A stretch of DNA of 8,203 nt from CALWZE01 sp964645785 (GCA_964645785.1 CAZYAV010000065.1:1-8203), one strand, 5' to 3'; positions 1 through 6,653 are shown, counted from the first letter of the stretch. Notes: generated from the letters alone by a model not told the origin. Numbers and translations: made by a program.

Positions 1-214
1 GCGGCCGAGCTTGCAGGCCATGTCGACCAGCTTGCCGACGCCGTCCTGATCCAGCCTGGCGAACGGGTCGGACTCGTAGATCTTCTGGTTGTAGGAATCG
101 CCGGGGAACTTGCCCGCGTCGCCGCGCGAGAAGCCGAAGGTCATCTGGGTGAGGTCGTTGGCACCGAAGCTGAAGAACTCGGCCTCCTTCGCAATCCCGT
201 CGGCGGTGACCGCC
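1..214 (-). pseudogene. Diverged partial copy of ppdK (C-terminal region), truncated at its 5' end and cut by the window edge
   Basis: Read on the minus strand, this stretch aligns without gaps to bases 5287-5500 of the intact ppdK gene in the same window (position x matches 5501-x), with 9 mismatches in 214 bases. It encodes the equivalent of PPDK residues 750-820, inside the C-terminal PEP-binding barrel. Similarity stops at about 214, with no start codon or ribosome binding site, so the copy lacks the first ~749 residues; its 3' end lies outside the window. Six of nine differences change the protein: E755G, T767A, D780G, L786P, Y789S and K802R. T767A falls in the conserved GTNDLTQ active-site motif. 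Eight of nine differences raise GC. The frame is still open. I infer a non-functional duplicate. A chimeric assembly join, or the edge of a second ppdK from a related strain, remains possible. Confidence 0.75.
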
Positions 215-230
215 CCACCCGGCAGCGCAC

Positions 231-268
231 AAAAAGCCCGCGCGGAACAGTTTTGTTCCGCGCGGGTC
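231..268 (-). terminator. Rho-independent terminator of prs
   Basis: On the minus strand a perfect 12-bp stem (arms at 255-266 and 237-248, CCCGCGCGGAAC type) closes a 6-base loop and is followed by C and five Ts (231-236). It starts about 24 bases after the prs stop codon. The ppdK fragment begins only about 17 bases beyond it, so the rearrangement left the prs transcription unit intact. Confidence 0.9.
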
Positions 269-290
269 TTTGTCTGTTGCCTGTCCGGCG

Positions 291-1247
291 TCAGCTGACC
301 AGCGGGGAGATCGGCTTGTCCGAATAGATGCGGGCGATGGCCTCGGCAAACATCGGCGCGCAGGACAAAATCTTTATTTTGTCAATCCGCTTTTCGGCGG
401 GCAGGGCAATCGTGTCGATCATCACCAGCTCCTCAATCGGGCTGTCGGTAATCCGCTCGATGGCGGGGCCGGAGAGCACCGCGTGGGTCGCGCAGGCGCA
501 GATGGAGCGCGCGCCCTTTTCCTTAATCGCGCGCGCGGCGTTGCACAGCGTCCCCGCCGTGTCGACCATGTCGTCGTAAATGATGATGTCCTTGTTGGCG
601 ACATCCCCGATGATGTTCATCACCTCGCACTCGTTCGCCTTCTGGCGGCGCTTGTCCACAATCGCGATGGGCACGTCCAGCCGCTGGGCAAAGGTGCGCG
701 CGCGGTTGATTGAGCCGATGTCGGGGGACATGACGACGAGGCTGTCCTTTTTGCCGGCGAATTTCGTCTCAAAATAGGGCGCGAGAATCGGCATTCCGAT
801 CAGATGGTCGACGGGGATGTTGAAAAAGCCCTGAATCTGCGGCGCGTGCAGATCCATCGTCAGGATGCGATCCGCCCCGGCGGTCGTAATCATATCGGCC
901 ACCAGCTTGGAGGAGATCGGGTCGCGCCCCTTGGCCTTGCGGTCCTGCCGCGCATAACCGAAATAGGGCACAACGGCGGTGATGCGCCCGGCCGACGCGC
1001 GCTTGAACGCGTCGATCATAATCAGCAGCTCCATCAGATGGCGATTGACCGGAGACGCCGTCGACTGCACGACAAACACGTCGCTGCCGCGCACCGATTC
1101 ATGCACCGAAACGGAGATTTCCCCGTCGCTGAACAGGCCGACATCGCTCTTGCCCAGCGGCAGGCCGAGATACTCACACATCTCTTTCGCAAGCTTTGGG
1201 TTGGAATTGGCGGTAAAGATTTTGATATCCCTGCCGTGCAGATTCAT
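291..1247 (-). CDS. prs: Ribose-phosphate pyrophosphokinase (PRPP synthase)
   Basis: Cytosolic enzyme that transfers pyrophosphate from ATP to ribose 5-phosphate, giving PRPP and AMP for purine, pyrimidine, NAD, histidine and tryptophan synthesis. At 318 residues it has the normal class I bacterial length. Visible motifs: FSDGE (39-43); the ATP-binding flexible stretch with YARQDRK (98-104); DLHAPQIQGFF (132-142); and the PRPP-binding loop DDMVDTAGT (225-233). The segment SPDIGSINRAR (174-184) has Ile where many homologues have His; I believe non-His residues also occur here in clostridial relatives. The ATG at 1247 follows a GGGAG ribosome binding site at suitable spacing. The gene lies 102 bases behind glmU with no convincing terminator between them, and it ends in its own terminator, so glmU-prs is probably one operon, as in Bacillus. 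Confidence 0.97.
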   Translation of the reverse strand: MNLHGRDIKIFTANSNPKLAKEMCEYLGLPLGKSDVGLFSDGEISVSVHESVRGSDVFVVQSTASPVNRHLMELLIMIDAFKRASAGRITAVVPYFGYARQDRKAKGRDPISSKLVADMITTAGADRILTMDLHAPQIQGFFNIPVDHLIGMPILAPYFETKFAGKKDSLVVMSPDIGSINRARTFAQRLDVPIAIVDKRRQKANECEVMNIIGDVANKDIIIYDDMVDTAGTLCNAARAIKEKGARSICACATHAVLSGPAIERITDSPIEELVMIDTIALPAEKRIDKIKILSCAPMFAEAIARIYSDKPISPLVS

Positions 1248-1349
1248 GTTTCTACTCCCTCTGAATTGAACTTCGGTTTGGTTGCACCCTGTCCGGCTTC
1301 GCCGCGTTGCCGGCGCCCTCTTTCTGAACCGGCCTGGCGGCGAAAGGGT

Positions 1350-2744
1350 TTATTTTGACTTTTTCGCGATGTACTTTTGCAGCTTTTTGGCCGCCCAGCC
1401 CTCGATGACCGTCTGCCGCGCGCGGCCGACCGCGAGCGCCCCGGCCGGCACGTCCTTGGTCACCGTTGTGCCGGCGGCGGTGTAGGCGCCGTCCCCGACT
1501 TGGACCGGCGCAACGAGGTTGGTGTTGCAGCCGATGAACGCAAAGTCGCCGACCGTCGTGCGGTTCTTGACCTCGCCGTCATAGTTGACAACCACCACGC
1601 CGCAGCCGAAGTTGCAGTGCTTGCCGACCTCGCTGTCCCCGATATAGGTGAGGTGCGCGAGGCTCGTGCCCTCCCCGATGTGGGAATTCTTGACCTCGAC
1701 ATAGTCCCCGATTTTGACCCTGTCGTCGATGACGCTGTCCGGCCGGATGTGGACAAACGGCCCGATTTTCGCGTTTGCGCCGATGACGCTGTCGTACCCC
1801 TGCGAGGCGTTAAAGACGGTATTTTCCCCCACCGTCAGGTTGCTGAGCAGGGAATTCGGCCCGATCTTCGCGCCGGCGCCGACCTTGGTGCTGCCGTACA
1901 GCATACAGCCCGGCAGGATGATGGCGCCCGGCGCAATCTCGACATCCGGCCCGATGACAATCCCGTCGCGGGCGATGAAGTGGACGCCGTTCGCAAGGTG
2001 CCGCTCGATGGCGCGGCGGTTGGCCAGCTCGTTGAGCTCCAGCAGGTCGGCCGGGCGGTTTGCCCCCAGCACGACGTCGCTCGACGATGCCGTGTAGCAG
2101 CTCGCCCGCTCCCCGGCGGCCAGCAGCAGCGCGACCGCGTCGGTCAGGTAATATTCCCCCTGCGCGTTGTCGTTCTTCAGCCCCGAAAGCGCCTGGAGCA
2201 GCGCGTCGGTCCGGAACCAGTAGGCGCCCGAGTTGATTTCCCGGATCTTTGCCTGGGAATCGTCGCAGTCGGCCGCCTCGATGATGCCGCTCAGCGCGTC
2301 CCCCTTGCGGATAATCCGGCCGTAGCTTTTCGGGTCGTCCACCACGGCGCTGATGACCGTGACGGCGCTGTGCGCCTGCGCGTGCACCGCGTGGGCGGCG
2401 GCGATGGTCTCCCGGTCGATAAAAGGAGCGTCCCCACACAGGACAAGGGTGTCGCCGTCCGGATGCTCCGCCAGAAAATCCCTGGCGCACATGACCGCGT
2501 GTCCCGTCCCGAGACGCTCTTTCTGCTCCCGTATTTCGCAGCCGTCGGCCGCGCTTTTCACATCCTCCCCGCTTGCGACGACGCAGATGGTTTTGATCCC
2601 CGCGGCACGCGCCGCGTCAATTACCCAGCGCAGCATCGGCTTGCCGGACACCTCGCACAGCACCTTGGACTGCTTTGCGTGCATCCGTTTCCCCTCGCCG
2701 GCCGCAAGAATCACACAGCTTGTGGAATCCGCACAGTTTGACAT
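1350..2744 (-). CDS. glmU: Bifunctional UDP-N-acetylglucosamine pyrophosphorylase / glucosamine-1-phosphate N-acetyltransferase
   Basis: Makes UDP-GlcNAc for peptidoglycan in two steps: acetyl-CoA-dependent acetylation of glucosamine-1-phosphate, then uridylyl transfer from UTP with release of PPi. Length is 464 residues from the chosen start, typical for the family. The N-terminal nucleotidyltransferase domain (about 1-230) shows LAAGEGKRM (13-21) with KVL further on, LGTGHAV (78-84), GDAP (104-107), INSGAYW (170-176) and GEYYLTD (196-202). The C-terminal half is a left-handed beta-helix of hexapeptide repeats with the acetyltransfer motifs HLTYIGD (364-370), NYDG (387-390) and FIGCN (403-407), followed by a Lys-rich tail. 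NFGCG and FIGCN are the Bacillus/Clostridium-type variants of the E. coli motifs. The ATG at 2744 is preferred over an in-frame TTG at 2759, because the ribosome binding site lies between them. Acts in the cytosol; first gene of the probable glmU-prs operon. Confidence 0.96.
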   Translation of the reverse strand: MSNCADSTSCVILAAGEGKRMHAKQSKVLCEVSGKPMLRWVIDAARAAGIKTICVVASGEDVKSAADGCEIREQKERLGTGHAVMCARDFLAEHPDGDTLVLCGDAPFIDRETIAAAHAVHAQAHSAVTVISAVVDDPKSYGRIIRKGDALSGIIEAADCDDSQAKIREINSGAYWFRTDALLQALSGLKNDNAQGEYYLTDAVALLLAAGERASCYTASSSDVVLGANRPADLLELNELANRRAIERHLANGVHFIARDGIVIGPDVEIAPGAIILPGCMLYGSTKVGAGAKIGPNSLLSNLTVGENTVFNASQGYDSVIGANAKIGPFVHIRPDSVIDDRVKIGDYVEVKNSHIGEGTSLAHLTYIGDSEVGKHCNFGCGVVVVNYDGEVKNRTTVGDFAFIGCNTNLVAPVQVGDGAYTAAGTTVTKDVPAGALAVGRARQTVIEGWAAKKLQKYIAKKSK

Positions 2745-2750
2745 GCATGT

Positions 2751-2757
2751 ACCTCTC
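2751..2757 (-). promoter_or_regulatory. Ribosome binding site fixing the glmU start
   Basis: On the minus strand GAGAGGT stands 6 bases upstream of the ATG at 2744. The only longer in-frame start, TTG at 2759, overlaps this site and would give a five-residue extension (MRGTC) not expected before the glmU N-terminus, so the ATG is the better start. Confidence 0.7.
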
Positions 2758-2819
2758 AAAGTGGTTGGGGAAGCGGGGCGGATGCGCCCTTGTTTCCCAC
2801 AATATCATAATTCAATTGT

Positions 2820-2848
2820 ATTATCGCAACTTTTCCGCCCGTTTGCAA
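2820..2848 (-). promoter_or_regulatory. Probable sigma-70/sigma-A promoter of glmU-prs
   Basis: On the minus strand a -35 box TTGCAA (2848-2843; 4 of 6 consensus bases), a 17-base spacer and a -10 box GATAAT (2825-2820; 5 of 6) are placed to start transcription near 2813, leaving a leader of about 70 bases before the glmU ATG. The surrounding sequence is locally AT-rich compared with the flanking genes. Confidence 0.6.
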
Positions 2849-2853
2849 GGGCT

Positions 2854-2870
2854 TTGCGCAAATCGCGCAA
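2854..2870. repeat. Inverted repeat TTGCGC-N5-GCGCAA beside the glmU -35 box
   Basis: A perfect 6-bp inverted repeat with a 5-base centre sits directly upstream of the proposed glmU -35 element. The same TTTGC/GCAAA core recurs several more times between 2842 and 2946. The spacing and position fit a repressor or activator site, but no regulator is identified and the repeat may be chance in a short intergenic region. Confidence 0.35.
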
Positions 2871-2958
2871 ATAAAACAAGGAAAGCCGGATTTGCCCGCC
2901 CTGTTTTTAGTATATTACGAAAAACCTCGCAAATGCCGGCAAAAACCGCGGCCGGATA

Positions 2959-2987
2959 GTGACATTGCGCCCGCGTTCTGGTATAAT
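2959..2987 (+). promoter_or_regulatory. Strong extended -10 promoter of ppdK
   Basis: GTGACA (2959-2964; 5 of 6 consensus -35 bases), a 17-base spacer and a perfect TATAAT (2982-2987) preceded by the extended -10 dinucleotide TG at 2979-2980. Predicted start near 2994 gives a leader of about 47 bases. It diverges from the glmU promoter about 110 bases away. This near-consensus promoter suggests high, largely constitutive expression. Confidence 0.85.
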
Positions 2988-3026
2988 GTTTAAGCGCAGG
3001 AACAATTTATATGTTTTTTAACAAAG

Positions 3027-3032
3027 AGGAGG
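3027..3032 (+). promoter_or_regulatory. Consensus ribosome binding site fixing the ppdK start
   Basis: A perfect AGGAGG lies 8 bases before the ATG at 3041. An earlier in-frame ATG at 3011 would place this site inside the coding sequence and add ten residues (MFFNKEEDTQ) ahead of the usual PPDK start, so 3041 is chosen. Confidence 0.92.
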
Positions 3033-3040
3033 ACACACAA

Positions 3041-5668
3041 ATGGGTCACAAGTATGTCTACCTTTTCTCCGAGGGCAACGGCAAAATGCGCGAGCTGCTC
3101 GGCGGAAAAGGCGCGAACCTCGCCGAGATGACCAATCTCGGGATGCCGGTGCCGCAGGGCTTCACCATCACGACCGAGGCCTGCACCCGCTATTATGAGG
3201 ACGGCAAAACCATCGCCCCCGAAATCGAGGCCGAAATCTACGAGTATCTCGCCAAGATGGAGGAGATTACCGGCAAGACCTTCGGCGACGTCAACAACCC
3301 CCTGCTTGTCTCGGTGCGTTCGGGCGCGCGCGCGTCCATGCCCGGCATGATGGACACCATCCTCAACCTCGGCATCAACGACCAGGTCGTCGAGGGCGTC
3401 AAGGCGCTGACCAACAACGAGCGGTTTGCCTATGACAGCTACCGCCGGTTTATCCAGATGTATTCCGACGTCGTCATGGAGCTCTCCAAAAAGCGGTTCG
3501 AGGTCATCATCGACGAGATGAAAGAAGCGCGCGGCGTCAAGATGGACACCGAGCTGAACGCCGACGATCTCAAGGAGATGGTCGTCAAGTTCAAGGAATT
3601 CTATAAATCCGAGATCGGCCGGGATTTCCCGCAGGATCCGAAGGAGCAGCTTATGGGCGCGGTCAAGGCCGTGTTCCGCTCCTGGGACAACGAGCGCGCC
3701 GTGTTCTACCGCCGCATGAACGACATCCCCTCCTCCTGGGGCACGGCGGTCAACGTCCAGTCGATGGTGTTCGGCAACATGGGCGACGACAGCGGCACGG
3801 GCGTCGCGTTCACCCGCGACCCGGCAACCGGCAAAAAGGATCTGTTCGGCGAGTTCCTCATGAACGCGCAGGGCGAGGACGTTGTGGCCGGCGTGCGCAC
3901 CCCCTCCCCCATCAGCCACCTCAAGGAGACCAACCCCGCGGTTTACAAGCAGTTTGTCGAGATTGCGGACAAGCTGGAAAAGCATTATAAAGACATGCAG
4001 GATATGGAGTTCACCATCGAAAAGGGCAAGCTCTACATGCTGCAAACCCGCAACGGCAAGCGCACGGCCGCGGCCGCGCTCAAGGTCGCGTGCGACCTGG
4101 TCGACGAGGGCATGATCGACAAGAACGAGGCGCTGCTTATGGTTGACCCGAAGCAGCTGGACGCGTTGCTGCACCCACAGTTTGACGCGGCCGCGCTCAA
4201 GGCGGCGACCCCGGACGCCACGGCGCTGCCTGCCTCGCCGGGCGCCGCGTGCGGCCAGGTTGCGTTCTCGGCCGCCGAGGCCACCGAGATGGCCAACGCG
4301 GGCAAAAAGGTCGTGCTTGTCCGGCTGGAGACCAGCCCGGAGGACATCGAGGGGATGCATGTTTCGGAGGGTATCCTCACCGTCCGCGGCGGCATGACCT
4401 CCCACGCGGCGGTTGTCGCGCGCGGCATGGGCACCTGCTGCGTCTCCGGCTGCGGCGACATCCACATCGACGAGGCGGCCAAGACCTTCACCCTCAACGG
4501 CAAGACGGTCAAGGGCGGCGACTTTATCTCCCTGGACGGCAGCACCGGCAACATCTATCTGCAGGCGATTCCCACCGTGGACGCGTCGATTACCGGCGAT
4601 TTCGGCCGCTTTATGGGCTGGGCGGACGAGGTTCGCGCGCTGCATGTGCGCACCAACGCGGACACCCCGCACGACGCGGCGCAGGCGGTCAAGTTCGGCG
4701 CCGAGGGGGTCGGCCTTTGCCGCACCGAGCACATGTTCTTTGAGGCCGACCGCATCAAGGCGATGCGCGAGATGATCCTTGCGGACAACGTCGACGCGCG
4801 CCGCAAGGCGCTGGCCAAGCTGCTGCCGATGCAGCAGAGCGATTTTGAGGGTATCTATGAGGCGATGGAGGGCCGCTCGGTCACCATCCGCTTCCTTGAC
4901 CCGCCCCTCCACGAGTTCCTGCCGACCGACCCGGACGACATCGCCGAGCTGTCCAAGGAAATGGGGCTGAGCGTCGACGCAATCAACGCCAAAATCTCCG
5001 AGCTGCACGAGTTCAACCCGATGATGGGTCACCGCGGCTGCCGTCTGGCCGTCTCCTTCCCCGAAATCGCAGAGATGCAGACGACCGCCGTCATCAAGGC
5101 GGCGCTCGCGGTCAAGGCGCGCAAGGGCTATGACATTGTGCCCGAAATCATGATCCCGCTGGTGGGCGAGGTCAAGGAGCTCAAGTTCGTCAAGAACATC
5201 GTGACCACGACCGCCGACGCCCTCATCAAAGAGGCCGGCGTCGAGATGAAGTATATGGTCGGCACCATGATTGAGATACCGCGCGCGGCGGTCACCGCCG
5301 ACGAGATTGCGAAGGAGGCCGAGTTCTTCAGCTTCGGCACCAACGACCTCACCCAGATGACCTTCGGCTTCTCGCGCGACGATGCGGGCAAGTTCCTCGG
5401 CGATTACTACAACCAGAAGATCTACGAATCCGACCCGTTCGCCAAGCTGGATCAGGACGGCGTCGGCAAGCTGGTCGACATGGCCTGCAAGCTCGGCCGC
5501 AAGACCCGCCCCGACATCAAGCTGGGCATTTGCGGCGAGCACGGCGGCGACCCCTCGTCGGTCGAGTTCTGCCACAGAACCGGCCTTGCGTATGTCTCCT
5601 GCTCCCCGTTCCGGGTGCCGATTGCCCGCCTTGCGGCGGCGCAGGCGCAGATCAAGTTCCCGCGCTGA
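3041..5668 (+). CDS. ppdK: Pyruvate, phosphate dikinase (PPDK)
   Basis: Cytosolic enzyme interconverting PEP + AMP + PPi and pyruvate + ATP + Pi. In fermentative anaerobes it can replace or supplement pyruvate kinase, or run toward PEP. The 875 residues match the usual bacterial length. Domains in order: N-terminal ATP-grasp nucleotide-binding region (about 1-340; GGKGANLAEM at 21-30, SVRSGARASMPGMMDT at 91-106, LQTRNGKRT at 334-342); swivelling phosphohistidine domain with GGMTSHAAVVARG and catalytic His455; C-terminal TIM barrel (about 520-875) with Arg561, Arg617, Glu745, GTNDLTQ (766-772), and CGEHGGDP carrying the general acid Cys831. These numbers coincide with those of the Clostridium symbiosum enzyme, so no indels are expected. 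It is monocistronic, with a near-consensus promoter and a strong terminator. Residues 750-820 are duplicated in degenerate form at 1-214. Confidence 0.98.
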   Translation: MGHKYVYLFSEGNGKMRELLGGKGANLAEMTNLGMPVPQGFTITTEACTRYYEDGKTIAPEIEAEIYEYLAKMEEITGKTFGDVNNPLLVSVRSGARASMPGMMDTILNLGINDQVVEGVKALTNNERFAYDSYRRFIQMYSDVVMELSKKRFEVIIDEMKEARGVKMDTELNADDLKEMVVKFKEFYKSEIGRDFPQDPKEQLMGAVKAVFRSWDNERAVFYRRMNDIPSSWGTAVNVQSMVFGNMGDDSGTGVAFTRDPATGKKDLFGEFLMNAQGEDVVAGVRTPSPISHLKETNPAVYKQFVEIADKLEKHYKDMQDMEFTIEKGKLYMLQTRNGKRTAAAALKVACDLVDEGMIDKNEALLMVDPKQLDALLHPQFDAAALKAATPDATALPASPGAACGQVAFSAAEATEMANAGKKVVLVRLETSPEDIEGMHVSEGILTVRGGMTSHAAVVARGMGTCCVSGCGDIHIDEAAKTFTLNGKTVKGGDFISLDGSTGNIYLQAIPTVDASITGDFGRFMGWADEVRALHVRTNADTPHDAAQAVKFGAEGVGLCRTEHMFFEADRIKAMREMILADNVDARRKALAKLLPMQQSDFEGIYEAMEGRSVTIRFLDPPLHEFLPTDPDDIAELSKEMGLSVDAINAKISELHEFNPMMGHRGCRLAVSFPEIAEMQTTAVIKAALAVKARKGYDIVPEIMIPLVGEVKELKFVKNIVTTTADALIKEAGVEMKYMVGTMIEIPRAAVTADEIAKEAEFFSFGTNDLTQMTFGFSRDDAGKFLGDYYNQKIYESDPFAKLDQDGVGKLVDMACKLGRKTRPDIKLGICGEHGGDPSSVEFCHRTGLAYVSCSPFRVPIARLAAAQAQIKFPR

Positions 5669-5703
5669 GCGAGCGCACAAGCGCCAGACTTGAGTTTTTA
5701 AAA

Positions 5704-5737
5704 GCCCCCTGTCCGCATGGCGGACAGGGGGCTTTTT
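5704..5737 (+). terminator. Rho-independent terminator of ppdK, possibly bidirectional
   Basis: A 13-bp perfect stem (5704-5716 with 5720-5732, GCCCCCTGTCCGC type) with a 3-base loop is followed by TTTTT (5733-5737). On the left side AAAA precedes the stem, so the minus-strand transcript also has the hairpin followed by TTTT; it could stop readthrough from ppa and the small ORF on the other side. Confidence 0.93.
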
Positions 5738-5864
5738 ATGCCGGGGGTGGGAGGACGGAAAAGTCGGAGGCACCCGCCACTGCGCCGGGTACAGGCTCGC
5801 ACGCGGCCGGCTCTTCCGCCGCTTTGGTTTCCAAAAGGCCGTTCTCGTCTCCCATCTCTTTCAT
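5736..5864 (-). CDS. Possible small acidic Ala/Pro-rich protein (39-42 residues), unknown function
   Basis: Between the ppa and ppdK terminators the minus strand holds a complete small ORF: ATG at 5864 (42 residues, begins MKEMGDENGLLETK) or a second in-frame ATG at 5855 (39 residues), TAA at 5738-5736. A GGGAGG ribosome binding site (5872-5867) is only 2 bases from the first ATG but 11 from the second, which favours the shorter form. The product is acidic, with Glu-rich, Ala-rich and Pro-rich stretches ending VLPPPA; no membrane span or known motif is visible. It has no room for its own promoter, so expression would need readthrough past the ppa hairpin. The stop codon abuts a hairpin that could terminate it. 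This may be a real microprotein or just an open stretch in GC-rich DNA; I do not recognise it. Confidence 0.3.
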   Translation of the reverse strand: MKEMGDENGLLETKAAEEPAACEPVPGAVAGASDFSVLPPPA

Positions 5865-5880
5865 TGCCTCCCATTCCCAA

Positions 5881-5915
5881 AAGGCACAGGGGCGCGCACC
5901 GCGCCCCTGTGCCTT
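5881..5915 (-). terminator. Hairpin terminator behind ppa
   Basis: A perfect 15-bp stem (5901-5915 with 5881-5895, AAGGCACAGGGGCGC type) and 5-base loop starts 40 bases after the ppa stop codon. On the minus strand the stem ends in CTT and is followed by TTGGG, so the T tract is short and termination may be incomplete. The plus-strand side (GTTTATTGG) is no better. Confidence 0.7.
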
Positions 5916-5955
5916 GTTTATTGGCCGGAATCCCGGCGTCGGCTGCGCCGCTCAA

Positions 5956-6489
5956 TCAGCGGCAAAATTTCTCTATGTAGCTTTCGCAGCATTTGGCGAT
6001 AACCTCGCGGGCAGCGGCCGCGTTTTTCACCTCGTCGACGACCGTCTCCTTGCCCTCAAGGTTTTTGTAAACGGTGAAGAAGTGCCGCATTTCGTCGAAG
6101 ATGTGCGGCGGCAGCTCCTCGATATCCTTATACATGTTGTAGGTCGGGTCGTTGAAGGGGATGGCGATAATCTTCTCATCCAGCTTGCCCTGATCCATCA
6201 TCGCCATCACCCCGATGGGGTAGCAGCGCACAAGGCTCAGCGGGTGGATGACCTCGCTGCACAGCACCAGCACGTCGAGCGGGTCGTTGTCGTCCGCATA
6301 GGTGCGGGGGATCAGGCCGTAGTTGGCGGGATAGTGCGTTGAGGTGTAGAGGATGCGGTCGAGGATGATGTGGCCGGTCTCCTTGTCCAGCTCGTACTTG
6401 TTTTTTGACCCCTTTTCAATCTCGATGACGGCGATAAAATCGTCCGGGTTGATGCGGGACGGGCTGATGTCATGCCAGATGTTGGACAT
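5956..6489 (-). CDS. ppa: Soluble family I inorganic pyrophosphatase
   Basis: Hydrolyses pyrophosphate to two phosphates in the cytosol with Mg2+, pulling biosynthetic reactions forward. The 177 residues equal the usual bacterial family I length. The signature DNDPLDVLVL (67-76) carries the metal-binding Asp67, Asp69 and Asp72. By comparison with the E. coli enzyme the other active-site residues are all present: Glu23, Lys31, Glu33, Arg45, Tyr53, Tyr57, Asp99, Asp104, Lys106, Tyr141 and Lys142. The ATG at 6489 is preceded by an AAGGAG ribosome binding site about 9 bases upstream. It lies 134 bases behind the 33-residue membrane microprotein, with a candidate terminator between, so it is probably its own unit, although I found no convincing promoter. 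It converges on ppdK, another PPi-using enzyme. Confidence 0.97.
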   Translation of the reverse strand: MSNIWHDISPSRINPDDFIAVIEIEKGSKNKYELDKETGHIILDRILYTSTHYPANYGLIPRTYADDNDPLDVLVLCSEVIHPLSLVRCYPIGVMAMMDQGKLDEKIIAIPFNDPTYNMYKDIEELPPHIFDEMRHFFTVYKNLEGKETVVDEVKNAAAAREVIAKCCESYIEKFCR

Positions 6490-6528
6490 ACTTCTTTTCT
6501 CCTTGTCTGATGTGGTTTTTTATTTTCT

Positions 6529-6596
6529 GCCGGTCTGTACTGGGGGAACCGGCTGTAAACCGCAGCCAGGCCGGCCGCATCGTGCGGCAAACGGCC
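6529..6596. repeat. Two inverted repeats upstream of ppa
   Basis: The gap before ppa holds a 6-bp inverted repeat (6529-6534 with 6548-6553, GCCGGT/ACCGGC) and a longer hairpin (GGCCG plus GCCGCA at 6569-6579 pairing with TGCGGC and CGGCC at 6583-6596, with a 3-base AAA bulge). Neither is followed by a T tract on either strand, so they do not look like terminators. They may fold in a ppa leader RNA or be chance pairings in GC-rich sequence. No recognisable riboswitch is seen. Confidence 0.3.
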
Positions 6597-6603
6597 AAAA
6601 AGC

Positions 6604-6653
6604 AAAAACTGCCCCCGGGGTTCTCAGCGCAGCGCGTAGAGAAGCAGGGGCAG
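6604..6653 (-). terminator. Candidate terminator overlapping the 3' end of the microprotein gene
   Basis: On the minus strand CTGCCCC (6653-6647, inside the coding sequence) can pair with GGGGCAG (6615-6609), with an inner TTCTC/GAGAA helix, and is followed directly by TTTTT (6608-6604), GC, and another five Ts (6601-6597). The stem is interrupted and the loop is large, so this is less certain than the other terminators. If real it ends the gltA operon before ppa. Confidence 0.45.

Noticed and set aside
1..214. A variable repeat of a diversity-generating retroelement, because six of nine changes fall on adenines
   Set aside because: The other three differences are T-to-C and C-to-T, which such elements do not produce; the matching template is the functional ppdK gene; and there is no reverse transcriptase in the window.
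1248..1349. Terminator or small gene between glmU and prs
   Set aside because: CGCCGC/GCGGCG arms can pair imperfectly, but no T tract follows and no ORF with a ribosome binding site is present. It reads as an ordinary intra-operon gap.
1377..2741. A 454-codon open frame on the plus strand across glmU
   Set aside because: Same composition effect; the glmU frame on the other strand has clear catalytic motifs throughout and a promoter and ribosome binding site.
3011..3040. Earlier ATG start for ppdK adding ten residues
   Set aside because: The ribosome binding site AGGAGG lies inside this stretch, and the family's N-terminus begins at the ATG at 3041.
2990..5773. A 927-codon open frame antisense to the whole of ppdK
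   Set aside because: It mirrors the conserved ppdK frame. In GC-rich genes the codons whose complements are stops (TTA, CTA, TCA) are rare, so long antisense frames arise by base composition. The translation is low-complexity, rich in Arg, Gly, His and Leu, and it crosses both the ppdK promoter and terminator.
5717..5980. An 87-codon plus-strand frame after ppdK
   Set aside because: Its ATG is in the loop of the ppdK terminator, it has no ribosome binding site, and it runs antisense across the ppa hairpin and into the ppa gene.
6569..6601. Hairpin with nearby A/T run as a terminator upstream of ppa
   Set aside because: The T run precedes the hairpin on the minus strand and becomes an A run after it on the plus strand, so it cannot serve as a U tract in either direction.
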